DNA of 64,000 bases from Lophius americanus. Its lineage: Eukaryota; Chordata; Actinopteri; Lophiiformes; Lophiidae. The stretch spans positions 1,349,501-1,413,500 of the forward strand of contig JBBDHG010000061.1 of the NCBI GenBank assembly GCA_037951165.1, written 5' to 3'. Every line of letters starts with the position of its first letter. Within the stretch, counting starts at the first letter, position 1. Below are positions 63,601-64,000 of the stretch, one piece after another. Position numbers and translations under genes: made by a program. The notes beneath the pieces are model-generated. The model ran no database searches. It was not told the origin of the DNA and was given only the letters and a program-made list of their open reading frames with translations.

Positions 63601-64000
63601 TGATACTCCCTCTAATCGCCAGCGCTCAATGTGGCATATACTGGCACAGATCTGCCCAAGCTGCAAACGAAGCTCACGCAGACAGCATTCTGTGCCGAAA
63701 TGCTGTGAATAAAGGATGAAGATACAAACAAATTCAGGTCGCACAGTATGCACAGAGAGAGTAAGGACGGAGATGTAGCGATAAGGTATCAGGTATTTCA
63801 GCACAGCCCTTATGGACGGCTCACATATAAGGATTACATCATCACTTCACTGGCTGCAGTGTGCCTCCCATTATTGAAGTGGCACCATAGAGATCATTCT
63901 GTATTTTGCCAAAACTGTAAATGGAGCAATGTCTGGAGAAACAAACAATAACTGAAGAAAGACTGAGCAGACACACACCCAGATGCAGCGGATTATTTAC
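60641..64000. other. intronic stretch, nothing assignable
   Basis: Short ORFs only, no cadherin-like motifs on the minus strand and no recognisable repeats. Confidence 0.5.

Larger units (their letters stand above)
43219..64000 (-). other. large 5' intron of dchs (continues past window)
   Basis: No cadherin-like coding sequence (no DxNDNxPxF, LDRE or DxD context) was seen on the minus strand here, and the first visible exon starts in phase 0 in mid-repeat. The missing signal peptide and EC1-EC5 must therefore lie beyond 64000. The stretch contains only repeats and unassigned sequence, listed separately. Confidence 0.75.

Noticed and set aside
43219..64000. Search for extra Dachsous exons in the large intron
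   Set aside because: No minus-strand DxNDNxPxF, LDRE or PEN context found on either side of plausible splice sites.
1..64000. CRISPR arrays, bacterial operons, riboswitches, tRNA genes
   Set aside because: The sequence is vertebrate genomic DNA; no repeat-spacer array or intact tRNA cloverleaf was noticed.

Overview
The window is vertebrate nuclear DNA, most likely from a ray-finned (teleost) fish. The evidence is small exons with GT-AG introns, many microsatellites, and several interspersed repeats typical of teleost genomes: a tRNA-headed SINE, LINE reverse-transcriptase remnants and a MITE. There is one clearly recognisable protein-coding gene, on the minus strand.

That gene is a giant cadherin of the Dachsous family, probably dchs1. 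I placed 25 coding exons between 43218 (5' side) and 22954 (stop codon). All splice phases agree, giving 8115 nt of open frame, or 2704 residues plus the stop. The peptide holds the last part of one cadherin repeat, 21 further complete repeats, one transmembrane helix and a cytoplasmic tail of about 356 residues carrying strongly Dachsous-like motifs. Counting back from the membrane with the family total of 27 repeats, the window covers EC6 (partial) to EC27. The signal peptide and EC1-EC5 are missing. They must lie beyond base 64000, so the intron 5' of the first visible exon is longer than 20.7 kb.

Layout: 1-20.5 kb is gene-poor flank with minisatellites, LINE fragments and simple repeats. 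20.5-22.95 kb is the probable dchs 3' UTR, with a poly(A) signal candidate at 20560. 22.95-43.2 kb is the coding part of the gene, with a MITE and a LINE fragment in its introns. 43.2-64 kb is a very large upstream intron holding a (CA)n tract, a 34-bp perfect palindrome, a tandem 5S rRNA-like/tRNA-SINE composite, an unexplained coding-like block, a SINE/LINE-type tail and a degenerate LINE reverse transcriptase.

Dachsous proteins are cell-surface ligands for Fat cadherins and act in planar cell polarity and Hippo-linked growth control. The points most worth checking are the composite 5S-5S-tRNA repeat, a furin-like RTKR motif behind a Gly/Ser insert in the membrane-proximal repeat, and five inter-repeat linkers that lack the calcium motif.
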